DNA from: Candidatus Aquidulcis sp.
GTDB lineage: Bacteria; Chloroflexota; Anaerolineae; UBA4142
Assembly: GCA_020723345.1 (NCBI GenBank)
Contig: DYJA01000031.1
Coordinates: 1-63,234 of the forward strand
Direction: 5' to 3'
DNA: 63,234 nt
This document shows, piece by piece, positions 51,308 to 59,255 of this stretch. The number at the start of each line of letters is the position of its first letter. The stretch's first letter is position 1. The notes beneath the pieces were generated by a model, which was not told where the DNA came from, did no database searches, and saw only the letters and a list, made by a program, of their open reading frames with translations. The position numbers and the translations under genes are program-made.

Positions 51308-52258
51308 ATGGTGACGGAGCCAAAAATCGCGGTCGTGGGCGCGGGTCCCGTCGGTGGGATTCTAGGCGCTTACCTGGCTCGTTCGGGATGCGCTATCGTC
51401 TTGTGTGATGTCGTCAAAAGCCATCTCGATGCGATCGAGCAAAAAGGACTACACATTAGCGGCGGCGCGGAACTAACGGTCGCGTTCGACCGCTTGGCGG
51501 GTTGCATTTCCGATCTCGCCAATTTTCCCGACGTGGATACGATCGTCCTATCGACCAAGGCGTCGATCATGCCGCGCCTCATTCCAGAGATCAAGGCGCT
51601 CGCGCGCCCGGACTTGCGTTTTCTCAGTTGTCAAAATGGGCTGGACAACGAGGAATACCTTGGCGAGATCTTTGGCGCGGATAACGTCTTGCGGATGGTG
51701 GTGAATTATGCGGGTGGGATCATGGGCGATGGCGAGATCAAAATGAATTTCTTCAACAAGCCCAACTACATCGGCGCGCTGACCGCGCGCGGCGAGCCGC
51801 TCGCGCGCCAAATCGCGGACATGCTCACGCGGGCGGGATTGGATACCCAGTTCACGCCCGCCATCAAAAAATACGAATGGGAAAAGGTCATCCTCAACTC
51901 CGGTCTCAGCGCGGTGTGCGCCTTGACGCGCAAGCCGATGAAAGACATGATGGACTTGGCGCAGACCGAATGCCTGGTCGAAGCCCTGGTGCGAGAAGGC
52001 ATCGCCGTCGCCGAAGCGAGCGGGATCAGATTCGACGAAGGATTCTTTGACCACTGCATGCAGTACTTGCGGAAGGCGGGCTATCACAAGACCTCGATGC
52101 ACGTCGATCTCGAACACGGCGCGCCCACCGAAATTGATTGGCTCAATGGCAAGATCGTCGAGCGCAGCCGCGCGTTGGGAATCCCCACCCCGTACAATTT
52201 TGCGATCACCGCGCTCGTCAAAGGCGCGGAGATGAAATCCGGCGCGCCGGAAGGATAA
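51308..52258 (+). CDS. ketopantoate reductase-like dehydrogenase
   Basis: 316-residue ApbA/PanE-family oxidoreductase. Dinucleotide motif VVGAGPVGGILGAYLARSG near residue 10, LSCQNGLDNEEYL near residue 99 and KYEWEKVILNSGLSAVCALT near residue 188. In this neighbourhood it may act on a 2-oxo acid of catabolism rather than in pantothenate synthesis, since no pan genes are near. It ends two bases before the activase gene, so the two are in one operon; a 2-oxoacid reductase making the 2-hydroxyacid for a dehydratase would be a sensible pair (inference). Confidence 0.83.
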   Translation: MVTEPKIAVVGAGPVGGILGAYLARSGCAIVLCDVVKSHLDAIEQKGLHISGGAELTVAFDRLAGCISDLANFPDVDTIVLSTKASIMPRLIPEIKALARPDLRFLSCQNGLDNEEYLGEIFGADNVLRMVVNYAGGIMGDGEIKMNFFNKPNYIGALTARGEPLARQIADMLTRAGLDTQFTPAIKKYEWEKVILNSGLSAVCALTRKPMKDMMDLAQTECLVEALVREGIAVAEASGIRFDEGFFDHCMQYLRKAGYHKTSMHVDLEHGAPTEIDWLNGKIVERSRALGIPTPYNFAITALVKGAEMKSGAPEG

Positions 52259-52260
52259 GG

Positions 52261-53043
52261 ATGCCCATCCCTGACGCAAAATTCTTCGCCGGGATTGACG
52301 TCGGCACGACGACGACCAAAGCAGTCCTCCTGAATGCCGATCGGCAGCTCGCGGCAAGTTTTGTCCGGCGATCAGGGACAGACCTGGGCGCATCGGCGAA
52401 CACCGCACTGGAGCAAGCGCTCGAGCGGGCGGGCAGCGCGCGCGCCGCGATCCAAGCGATCGTCGCGACCGGGTACGGCAGGCGGAATGTTTCGTTTGCC
52501 GACGACACCAAGACGGAGATCGCGTGTCACGGTTGGGGCTGTCATTATTACTATCCGGAAACGATTGCGATCGTGGACATTGGCGGACAGGACAGCAAGG
52601 TGATCAAGCTGGACGCGCAGGGCAAGACGATCGGCTTTAAGATGAATCGCAAATGCGCGGCGGGCACCGGCGCGTTCTTGGAGGACATCGCGCGTCGGCT
52701 CGATTTGCCGGTCGGCGAGTTGAATGGCTTGGCGCGCGCGGCGCGGCAGACCGCCAAGATCGGCAGTTACTGCACCGTCTTTACCGCGACCGAGGTGTTG
52801 GATCGCATCCGCCAGGGCGAGCGGACGGACGAAATCGTGCGCGGGTTGTTCGATTCCATCGTCAAGCGCGTGATGGAGATGGACGCCTTGGTCGGGAAGG
52901 TCGTGATGACCGGCGGGGTCGTCGCGTATCACGACATTGTCGCGGAACTGTTGTCCGCGCGCGTGAAAACCCAGGTTCTAGTCGCGCCGCATCCGCAGGA
53001 GATGGGCGCGTTCGGCGCGGCGCTGTTTGCGGCGGAAATGTGA
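52261..53043 (+). CDS. 2-hydroxyacyl-CoA dehydratase activase (BcrA/BadF/HgdC family)
   Basis: 260-residue ASKHA ATPase that uses ATP to send a low-potential electron to a dehydratase or class I reductase. Phosphate motif GIDVGTTTTKAVLL near residue 11, second motif DIGGQDSKVIKLD near residue 105, cluster Cys in NRKCAAGTGAF near residue 126 and GSYCTVFTATEVL near residue 165; the two Cys form the 4Fe-4S bridge of the homodimer. A single activase gene suggests a dehydratase system rather than a BcrAD pair. Likely partner: the subunit at 46204-47445. Confidence 0.9.
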   Translation: MPIPDAKFFAGIDVGTTTTKAVLLNADRQLAASFVRRSGTDLGASANTALEQALERAGSARAAIQAIVATGYGRRNVSFADDTKTEIACHGWGCHYYYPETIAIVDIGGQDSKVIKLDAQGKTIGFKMNRKCAAGTGAFLEDIARRLDLPVGELNGLARAARQTAKIGSYCTVFTATEVLDRIRQGERTDEIVRGLFDSIVKRVMEMDALVGKVVMTGGVVAYHDIVAELLSARVKTQVLVAPHPQEMGAFGAALFAAEM

Positions 53044-53469
53044 ATGGGCAAATTCAAGTTCTTCATTCCGCTCCGCGTCCGCTTTGCCGAGACGGACGCG
53101 CAAGGTCACGTCTTCTTCGGACATTATTTGACGTACTTTGACGAAGCGCTGACGCAGTACCAGCACGCGATCGGTTTTACGTACCAGGATTTTCTCGACG
53201 CGGGGGTGGACTTTTTCTATATTCACGCCGAGTGCGATTACAAATCGCGCGCGTTCTTCGAGCAAGTGTTGAACGTCCACGCGCGCGTCGGCAACATCGG
53301 TAACTCGAGCGTCACGTTCGAGTTCGCGATTCACAAGGAACACGACGACGAATGGGTGGCGACCGGCAAGATCGTCGCCGTCGTGATCGATCCGCAAACG
53401 AAAAAGCCGGTACGCGTGCCGGAGATGTTTCGCGAAGCGGTTGCGAAATTCGAAATTCAAAATTCGTAA
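53044..53469 (+). CDS. YbgC/4HBT-like acyl-CoA thioesterase
   Basis: 141-residue hotdog thioesterase with RFAETDAQGHVFFGHYLTYF near residue 13, the 4-hydroxybenzoyl-CoA thioesterase signature including the catalytic Asp. It starts directly after the activase stop. The last residues KFEIQNS are encoded by the left arm of spacer repeat 53447-53514, so the C terminus seems to have been redefined by repeat insertion. Confidence 0.85.
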   Translation: MGKFKFFIPLRVRFAETDAQGHVFFGHYLTYFDEALTQYQHAIGFTYQDFLDAGVDFFYIHAECDYKSRAFFEQVLNVHARVGNIGNSSVTFEFAIHKEHDDEWVATGKIVAVVIDPQTKKPVRVPEMFREAVAKFEIQNS

Positions 53470-53514
53470 TTCGTAATTATAGCGCCGCGAACTTTGAATT
53501 AGGAATTTCGAATT
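53447..53514. repeat. hairpin repeat overlapping the thioesterase 3' end
   Basis: AATTCGAAATT (53447-53457) and AATTTCGAATT (53504-53514). Identical arms occur at 40232-40282. The word AATTCGTAATTCG is iterated between. Confidence 0.65.
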
Positions 53515-53526
53515 CGCTGGGAGAAG

Positions 53527-54798
53527 ATGGTGAAGACGGCTGTCGAAGAGGTACGCGCCGCGCCGCGCATCCATTATGGGCTGATCGTCCTCGCGCTGAT
53601 CGTGCTCGTCGTGTTCGGATCGTTGGGGCTGGGGCGTTTCGGCTACACCAGCATCCTGCCTGCGATGCAGGACGGCTTGAAATTGACGAACACCCAGGCG
53701 GGCGAACTGCAATCGTGGAATTTGGTTGGTTATCTCGTCACAGTCGTCTTGGCTGGAATCCTCGCAGCGCGCTACGGGCCGCGCGTCATCATTTCGGTTT
53801 CGTTGTTCCTTGTGGGCGCGGCGATGCTCGCGACCGGTCTCTTTCCATTCTTCGACGCGGCGCGCGGAGGACGTTTTTTCACCGGCATCGGCAACGCCGG
53901 CGCGAACGTTCCGGCGATGGCGTTGGTCTCGGCGTGGTTCGGCGCGAAACGCCGCGGGATTGCCGCAGGCGTCGCGGTCGCGGGCTCGAGCGTCGGGTTG
54001 ATGGTGACGGGACCGCTGATCCCGGCGATTTTGAATGCGTACGGCGCGGAGGGTTGGCGCGTCAGTTGGTACGCGCTGGGCGCGTTGTCGCTCGTCGTTT
54101 TTGTCTTGTGCGCGCTGTTGCTGCGGAATCGCCCGGACGAAATCGGACTCAAGCCGGTCGGCGAGAGCGCGCAAGAAGGCATCCAGCGCGACGCGGAGAA
54201 ACGCGCGTCCGCGCTGGACTGGGGCTTGGTGTACAGATCGCGTGTGTTGTGGCACCTCGCCGCGATCTATTTCGCGTTTGGGTTTTCGTACATTATCTAT
54301 TCCACGTTCTTTGTGCGGTACGTGATGAAGGAAGCGAACTTGAGCGCGAGCGCCGCGGGCGCGCTGTGGCTGCAGGTTGGCGTCGTCAGCACGATCAGCG
54401 GTTTCATTTGGGGCGGCGTGTCGGATCGGTGGGGGCGGCGCGTGGGATTACTGGGTGTGTTCGCGTTGCAAGGGATAGCGTACTTGGTTTTCGGAATGAG
54501 TCACGATTTGGTCGCGGTCTACTTTTCGGCGGCGCTGTTTGCGCTAACCGCGTGGAGCGTGCCCGCATTGATGGCGGCGCTCTCCGGGGACGTGTTCGGC
54601 GCGCGGCTCGCGCCTGCCGCGCTCGGCTTGATCACGATCGCGATGGGCGTTGGGCAAGCGATCGGTCCGTATCTCGCGGGCGCGATCGCCGACGCGACGC
54701 AGTCGTTCGCGCTCGCGTTTATCGGCGCGGGACTCGTCGCGCTCGTAATCGGTGTGGGCGGTTCGCTCACGCTCCAGCCGCCGCAAAGCGTAATGTGA
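53527..54798 (+). CDS. major facilitator superfamily transporter
   Basis: 423-residue MFS carrier with about twelve hydrophobic segments in two halves split by a hydrophilic loop near residues 200-230. GRFGYTSILPAMQDGLKLT near residue 37, the loop 2-3 region ARYGPRVII near residue 79 and WGGVSDRWGRRVG near residue 297 in the second half. A likely substrate is an organic or aromatic acid, by neighbourhood only. It overlaps the MoaD-like gene by one base. Confidence 0.87.
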   Translation: MVKTAVEEVRAAPRIHYGLIVLALIVLVVFGSLGLGRFGYTSILPAMQDGLKLTNTQAGELQSWNLVGYLVTVVLAGILAARYGPRVIISVSLFLVGAAMLATGLFPFFDAARGGRFFTGIGNAGANVPAMALVSAWFGAKRRGIAAGVAVAGSSVGLMVTGPLIPAILNAYGAEGWRVSWYALGALSLVVFVLCALLLRNRPDEIGLKPVGESAQEGIQRDAEKRASALDWGLVYRSRVLWHLAAIYFAFGFSYIIYSTFFVRYVMKEANLSASAAGALWLQVGVVSTISGFIWGGVSDRWGRRVGLLGVFALQGIAYLVFGMSHDLVAVYFSAALFALTAWSVPALMAALSGDVFGARLAPAALGLITIAMGVGQAIGPYLAGAIADATQSFALAFIGAGLVALVIGVGGSLTLQPPQSVM

Positions 54799-55079
54799 TG
54801 GAAATTTCTGTTCGATTAGACGAACCGGCTTGGCGGCTGGTTGGACAAAAGACGCTTGCCGTTCGCTTGACTGGGGAAACAAACACGCTGGCAGACGTGA
54901 TTGGCGAGTTGGGGAAGATGTTCGCCGGTCTCGAAGCGGAATTGCGTGGACAAACCGGCGATTTTGTTCCGTACAGTTTATTTCTGAACGATCAAATGGT
55001 GCGGTGGGTTGATGTTGAGAAAACGCGCGTCAAGGATGGCGATCGCCTGCGCGTGATCCTGCCGATTGCGGGGGGATGA
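54798..55079 (+). CDS. MoaD-like protein of the third AOR module
   Basis: 93-residue ubiquitin-fold protein ending in IAGG, the MoaD sulfur-carrier C terminus. It precedes the FAD oxidoreductase and AOR genes. In Aromatoleum the aor operon also carries a moaD-like gene, so this one probably serves tungstopterin assembly for the AOR. Low identity to the copy at 32408-32692 suggests each module keeps its own carrier. Confidence 0.83.
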   Translation: MEISVRLDEPAWRLVGQKTLAVRLTGETNTLADVIGELGKMFAGLEAELRGQTGDFVPYSLFLNDQMVRWVDVEKTRVKDGDRLRVILPIAGG

Positions 55080-55100
55080 GAAAAGTCAAGGAGATTCGAA

Positions 55101-56465
55101 ATGCACTATGTCATTGTGGGCAACAGCGCGACGGGAATCGGCGCAGCGGAGTCCATCCGCGCGAGAGATCCGCACGCGCGCATCACGATCATCGGCGATG
55201 AGCCGGAGCACGTCTACGCGCGTCCGCTCATCTCGCACTATATCGCGGGCGAAGTGACGCCGGACGAAATGCGCTATCGCCCCGCCGACTTTTACACGCG
55301 GCTGCGCCTTGAGACGCGGCTGAATATACGGGCACAATCGTTTGACGCGAACGCGCGCGCGATCACGCTCGGCGATGGCGCGACGATCCAGTACGATAGA
55401 CTTTTGCTCGCGACCGGCTCGAGCCAAAAATTCCCGCCGATCAAAGGGCGCGACTTGCCAGGTGTTTTCGATTTTTGGACGCGTGCGGACGCGGAAGCGA
55501 TTCGCGCGCGCATCCACGCGCGCGGCGTGCGCGCGGCAGTCGTCATCGGCGCGGGACTCGTGGGGATCCAAGCCGCGTACGGTTTGCGCGGCGCGGGATT
55601 GCAAGTCGTTCTGATCGAACTGCTGCCGTCAATCCTCAGCCGGATTCTGGACGCGCCCGCGGCGGCGTACGCGCAAGCAACGCTCGAGCACGGCGGCGTG
55701 CGCGTGCTGACCGGGCGCGCGGTCGCGGAAATCCTGGGGTCGGCGGAGCAAGGCGTGACCGGCGTCATGCTGAACGACGGCGCAAAGATCGAGTGTGGCA
55801 TCGTCGTCAAAGCGACCGGCGTCGCGCCGAACCTCGCGCTTGTCAAGGGCACACCGGTCGCTGCGCAGGGCGGAATCGCGGTCGATGAATATTTCGCAAC
55901 GAACGTTCCCGGCGTCTACGCCGCAGGCGATGTCGCAGAAACGTACGATGTCACGCGCGGTAAGCGGTTCGTCAACGCGAATTGGCCCAACGCGCACGCG
56001 CAAGGGCGCGTCGCGGGCTTGAACATGGCAGGCAAAGCAACGGCGTACACCGGCTCGATCGGCATGACCTCGATGCCGCTATTCGGCAAAGCGATCATGT
56101 CGCACGGCATCGTCGAGCCGGAGCCGGGCGACGAGGTGCGCGTCCGTGAATCGCGCGAGAATCAGATTTACCAGAAACTCGTCTTTCGCCAAGATCATTT
56201 GATCGGCGCGGTGATGGTCGGCGATGTTGGCATGGTTGGATGGATCAATCACGTGATGCAATCGCGCCGCCCGGTCGGCGCGCTCAAAGACGCGCTGCTC
56301 GACGGCAAAGCGGCGTACTATTCCGCGCGGCGCGCTCTGTTCAAGCAAGCAATGGAAGGCGTGGACCTGCCGTGGCGCGAGTCGCTCAGTTCGTCTGAAC
56401 GCTATAGGAAAGTTTTCAACGAGGACACGTGGGCGGAACGCGAGCGAGATGAGAGGAAATGGTAG
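55101..56465 (+). CDS. NAD(P)H/FAD oxidoreductase, AorC-like
   Basis: 454-residue pyridine nucleotide-disulfide-type flavoprotein. FAD motif VIVGNSATGIGAAESIR at the N terminus, NAD motif VIGAGLVGIQAAYGLRGAGL near residue 151, and the second FAD motif PGVYAAGDVAETYDV near residue 270. The last 100 residues form a reductase-specific domain. NirB/rubredoxin-reductase-like in type. In aldehyde oxidoreductases of the AorABC kind this subunit passes electrons to NAD. It stands 22 nt after the MoaD-like gene and 409 nt before the AOR gene, hence the assignment. Confidence 0.85.
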   Translation: MHYVIVGNSATGIGAAESIRARDPHARITIIGDEPEHVYARPLISHYIAGEVTPDEMRYRPADFYTRLRLETRLNIRAQSFDANARAITLGDGATIQYDRLLLATGSSQKFPPIKGRDLPGVFDFWTRADAEAIRARIHARGVRAAVVIGAGLVGIQAAYGLRGAGLQVVLIELLPSILSRILDAPAAAYAQATLEHGGVRVLTGRAVAEILGSAEQGVTGVMLNDGAKIECGIVVKATGVAPNLALVKGTPVAAQGGIAVDEYFATNVPGVYAAGDVAETYDVTRGKRFVNANWPNAHAQGRVAGLNMAGKATAYTGSIGMTSMPLFGKAIMSHGIVEPEPGDEVRVRESRENQIYQKLVFRQDHLIGAVMVGDVGMVGWINHVMQSRRPVGALKDALLDGKAAYYSARRALFKQAMEGVDLPWRESLSSSERYRKVFNEDTWAERERDERKW

Positions 56466-56874
56466 CGGGAGGGGTTGTCCGACGGGGTTAAGCGCGCCAA
56501 GCGCGAGCGTTTCGACTTTCTTTTCGAGAAGGAGATGCGCATCTGTATCGTCGAAAGCCCGGACTGCGAAGATGTGCGCGAGCTGGGCGAACCGGCGACT
56601 GACGTTTGGGATGATCGCGCCGACGAGTTCACTTGGTTCAGGATCAACCCGCAGAAAGAAAAACTCGTCGTTGAGCGGCACCGAGATCGCAGGACGCGGT
56701 TTGTCCACGTTGACGACAAGATAAGTTCGTCGCTCTCAGGATAATAGGGATAGTCCGTTTTGACGATTGTCGCAACCCAGTTCTTGGCGAACTTGCCTGT
56801 TGATAGCCCGCCTTTGAGATTATATCACAAGCAAACGGGTTTCGCAGCAGAAAGCAGAACCATCAGGAGATTCC
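56466..56874. other. 409-bp spacer with a probable decayed minus-strand ORF
   Basis: No intact gene. On the minus strand, from about 56820 down to 56480, two frames read like one broken small protein: NLKGGLSTGKFAKNWVAT then KTDYPYYPESDELI in one frame, and after a shift VVNVDKPRPAISVPLNDEFF followed by LRVDPEPSELVGAII in another. A TATAAT-like box (minus strand, about 56825) precedes it. The family is not recognised. The last 40 bases before 56875 hold the ribosome site AGGAG of the next gene. Confidence 0.35.
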
Positions 56875-58725
56875 ATGAAACATACACCAACCAAACCGCG
56901 CCCACTCGCGACGCTCGCGCACGTTGACCTGACGACGCGGCGTGTGGAAATTAGCGAGACGCCGCCGGAACTCGTGCGCAAGTTCGTCGGCGGGCGCGGG
57001 CTAAATATGTACTATCTCTACAAATACCTCAAGCCGAACACGGATCCGTTCGCGCCGGAGAATCCGCTCCTCATCGGCGCCGGGCTTCTCACCGGCACCG
57101 GCGCGCCGAATTCCGGACGTCACAGTATCACGACGAAATCGCCGGAATCCGGCATCCTGGGCGATTCGAATATCGGTGGCTTTTTCGGACCCGAATTGCG
57201 CTACGCCGGCATCGACCGCTTGCTCATCACAGGCAAAGCGGACGCGCCGGTCTATCTGTACGTCGAAGACGGTCGCGTCGAAATTCGCGACGCGCAAAAG
57301 TATTGGGGCACGAATTGCAGCGAAGCGACGACGCGGTTCAAGCACGACCTTGGCGCGGACGTCGAAGTGGAACTGATCGGTACGGCGGGCGAAAACAAGG
57401 TGCGCTATGCCGCGACGCGCTACGGGTTGAAGAATGCGGCGGGACGCTGCGGCACCGGCGCAGTGTGGGGATCGAAAAATTTGAAAGCGATCGCCGCGCG
57501 CGGTAACCTGGGTCTGCCGCTCGCGCATCCCGAAGACCTGCTGGCGAAATGCGTCGAACTCCGAAAGTATCTGCACCAATCGAAGGTGATTCAGACGCTC
57601 GGACGCGTCGGCACGCCGCTCTTGTACGACGTGAGCAACTTTCTCGGCGCGATTCGCACGCGCAACAGTCAGCAGACCTCCTTCGAAGAGACGCTGAACG
57701 CGGAGGAGATTCATCGGTACGTGGACAAGATGCTCAGTTGCGCGGGCTGCGTTGTCCACTGCCGCCATCGCAATTCGCTGGGCGGCGAAGGTCCCGAGTA
57801 CACCTCCCAGGTCATGGTCGGGGCGAACATCGGCATTGCGGATCCCGCGCAGGTGATCGAGTTACAAAACATCGTCAACGAACTGGGGCTGGACGTTTCC
57901 TCCGTCGGCACGTACCTGGGCTGGGCGATCGAATTGCACGAACGCGGGATGCTCGACAAGAAGATGACCGGCGGACTGGAGTTAAAGTTCGGCGATTACG
58001 TGACGGTGAAGCAGTTGATCTACGATATTGCCGCGCGGCGCGGCTTGGGCGATCTGCTCGCGGAAGGCAGCCGCCTCGCGGACAAATTCCCCGGCTCGGA
58101 AGATTTCCTCATCGCGATCAAGGGCTTGCCGCAATCCGATCCGCACGACGTGCGGTATATGAAGGCGTTCGCGCTGGGCATTGCGACGGCGTCGCGCGGC
58201 GCGGATCATCTACGCAGCCGCCCCACGCTGGAAATTTTCGATCTGCCGGCGGAGTTCACGCGACAGGTGTACGGACAGCCGGTCGATCCAAATCCAACGT
58301 CGTACACAAGCAAAGCGCTCGTCGTCACGTACAACGAAACGATTTACGCGGTCGTGGACTGCGTCGGCATCTGCAAGTTCAACTGTCACGGGTTCAACAG
58401 CCCGCGCAACTTGAACTATGATCATTTCCGCGAACTGATCTACCTCGCGACCGGCTTGGAATTCACGAAGGAAGAACTCGTGCAGGTCGGACAGCGCGTG
58501 ATCGATTTGGAGCGCTTGATCAACATGCGCGAGGGGATCACGCGCCAAGACGACACGCTGCCGGCGCGCTATTTCGACGAGCCGATGACGGGACGCCGCA
58601 CCAAGGGGCATCAGATCGATCGCGCGAAATTCGCGCAGATGCTGGACGAGTACTACGCGCTGCACAACTGGGACACGGAAGGACGACCGCCGCGCGAGCG
58701 CGTGGCAGAGTTTGAAGCCCTATGA
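56875..58725 (+). CDS. AOR-family tungsten oxidoreductase (third copy, AorB-like)
   Basis: 616-residue aldehyde:ferredoxin oxidoreductase family protein. GGRGLNMYYLYKYLKP near residue 40, SNIGGFFGPELRYAGID near residue 99 and GRCGTGAVWGSKNLKAIA near residue 193 form the pterin domain. Cluster Cys are in CAGCVVHC near residue 286 and in CVGICKF near residue 494. Shorter than BamB. It is flanked by an AorC-like flavoprotein, a MoaD-like protein and a ferredoxin, the composition of NAD-linked AorABC aldehyde oxidoreductase. Substrate may be an aromatic aldehyde such as those from amino acid breakdown. An acyl-CoA reductase role is the alternative. Confidence 0.86.
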   Translation: MKHTPTKPRPLATLAHVDLTTRRVEISETPPELVRKFVGGRGLNMYYLYKYLKPNTDPFAPENPLLIGAGLLTGTGAPNSGRHSITTKSPESGILGDSNIGGFFGPELRYAGIDRLLITGKADAPVYLYVEDGRVEIRDAQKYWGTNCSEATTRFKHDLGADVEVELIGTAGENKVRYAATRYGLKNAAGRCGTGAVWGSKNLKAIAARGNLGLPLAHPEDLLAKCVELRKYLHQSKVIQTLGRVGTPLLYDVSNFLGAIRTRNSQQTSFEETLNAEEIHRYVDKMLSCAGCVVHCRHRNSLGGEGPEYTSQVMVGANIGIADPAQVIELQNIVNELGLDVSSVGTYLGWAIELHERGMLDKKMTGGLELKFGDYVTVKQLIYDIAARRGLGDLLAEGSRLADKFPGSEDFLIAIKGLPQSDPHDVRYMKAFALGIATASRGADHLRSRPTLEIFDLPAEFTRQVYGQPVDPNPTSYTSKALVVTYNETIYAVVDCVGICKFNCHGFNSPRNLNYDHFRELIYLATGLEFTKEELVQVGQRVIDLERLINMREGITRQDDTLPARYFDEPMTGRRTKGHQIDRAKFAQMLDEYYALHNWDTEGRPPRERVAEFEAL

Positions 58726-58736
58726 TGGAGTCAAGA

Positions 58737-59153
58737 ATGAAGCAAATATACGCCAACCCGGATTTGTGTACCGGCTGCAAACTGTGTTCGATTGCGTGCG
58801 CGACGGTGAAACTCCACGTCGCGAATCCGCGCAAGGGCTGCATCATCGTGCGGCAGAATCTTTTCGAGCGGTACGAATTTCAATCGCTCTGCCGCCACTG
58901 CGATCCCGCGCCGTGTCTGGACGCGTGCATGACGGGGTGCATCGAGCGCGACGCGAACGGCGTCGTGCGGCTCGATTCCGCGCGCTGCGTCGGCTGCTGG
59001 ATGTGCGTGATGGTTTGTCCCTACGACGCGATCGCGCGCGATCTGGAGGTCCAAGTCGCGCGGAAATGCGACTTGTGTCCCGAACGCGCCGCGCCCGCGT
59101 GCGTCACCGTTTGCCCGACCGAGGCGTTGATGTGGGCAGAGTCAACAAAGTAA
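58737..59153 (+). CDS. 4Fe-4S ferredoxin subunit, AorA-like
   Basis: 138 residues from ATG 58737, chosen over ATGs at 58722 and 58725 because GGAG lies seven bases upstream. Cys groups CTGCKLCSIAC near residue 11, CRHCDPAPCLDACMTGC near residue 49, CVGCWMCVMVCP near residue 80 and CDLCPERAAPACVTVCP near residue 107, four clusters. Starts just after the AOR stop. Probable electron-transfer subunit of that enzyme. Confidence 0.88.
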   Translation: MKQIYANPDLCTGCKLCSIACATVKLHVANPRKGCIIVRQNLFERYEFQSLCRHCDPAPCLDACMTGCIERDANGVVRLDSARCVGCWMCVMVCPYDAIARDLEVQVARKCDLCPERAAPACVTVCPTEALMWAESTK

Positions 59154-59161
59154 TCGGTTAT

Positions 59162-59225
59162 CAGGCGATCAGAAATCAGGCGATCAGTACCCCGTTGCCA
59201 GAGCGACCGATTGCCTGATCGCCTG
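59162..59225. repeat. spacer hairpin of word CAGGCGATCAG
   Basis: CAGGCGATCAG occurs twice (59162-59172 and 59177-59187), and its complement CTGATCGCCTG lies at 59215-59225. Perfect 11-bp pairing. Confidence 0.7.
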
Positions 59226-59255
59226 CTGGACACCGCACTTTCATCGGAGGAAACC

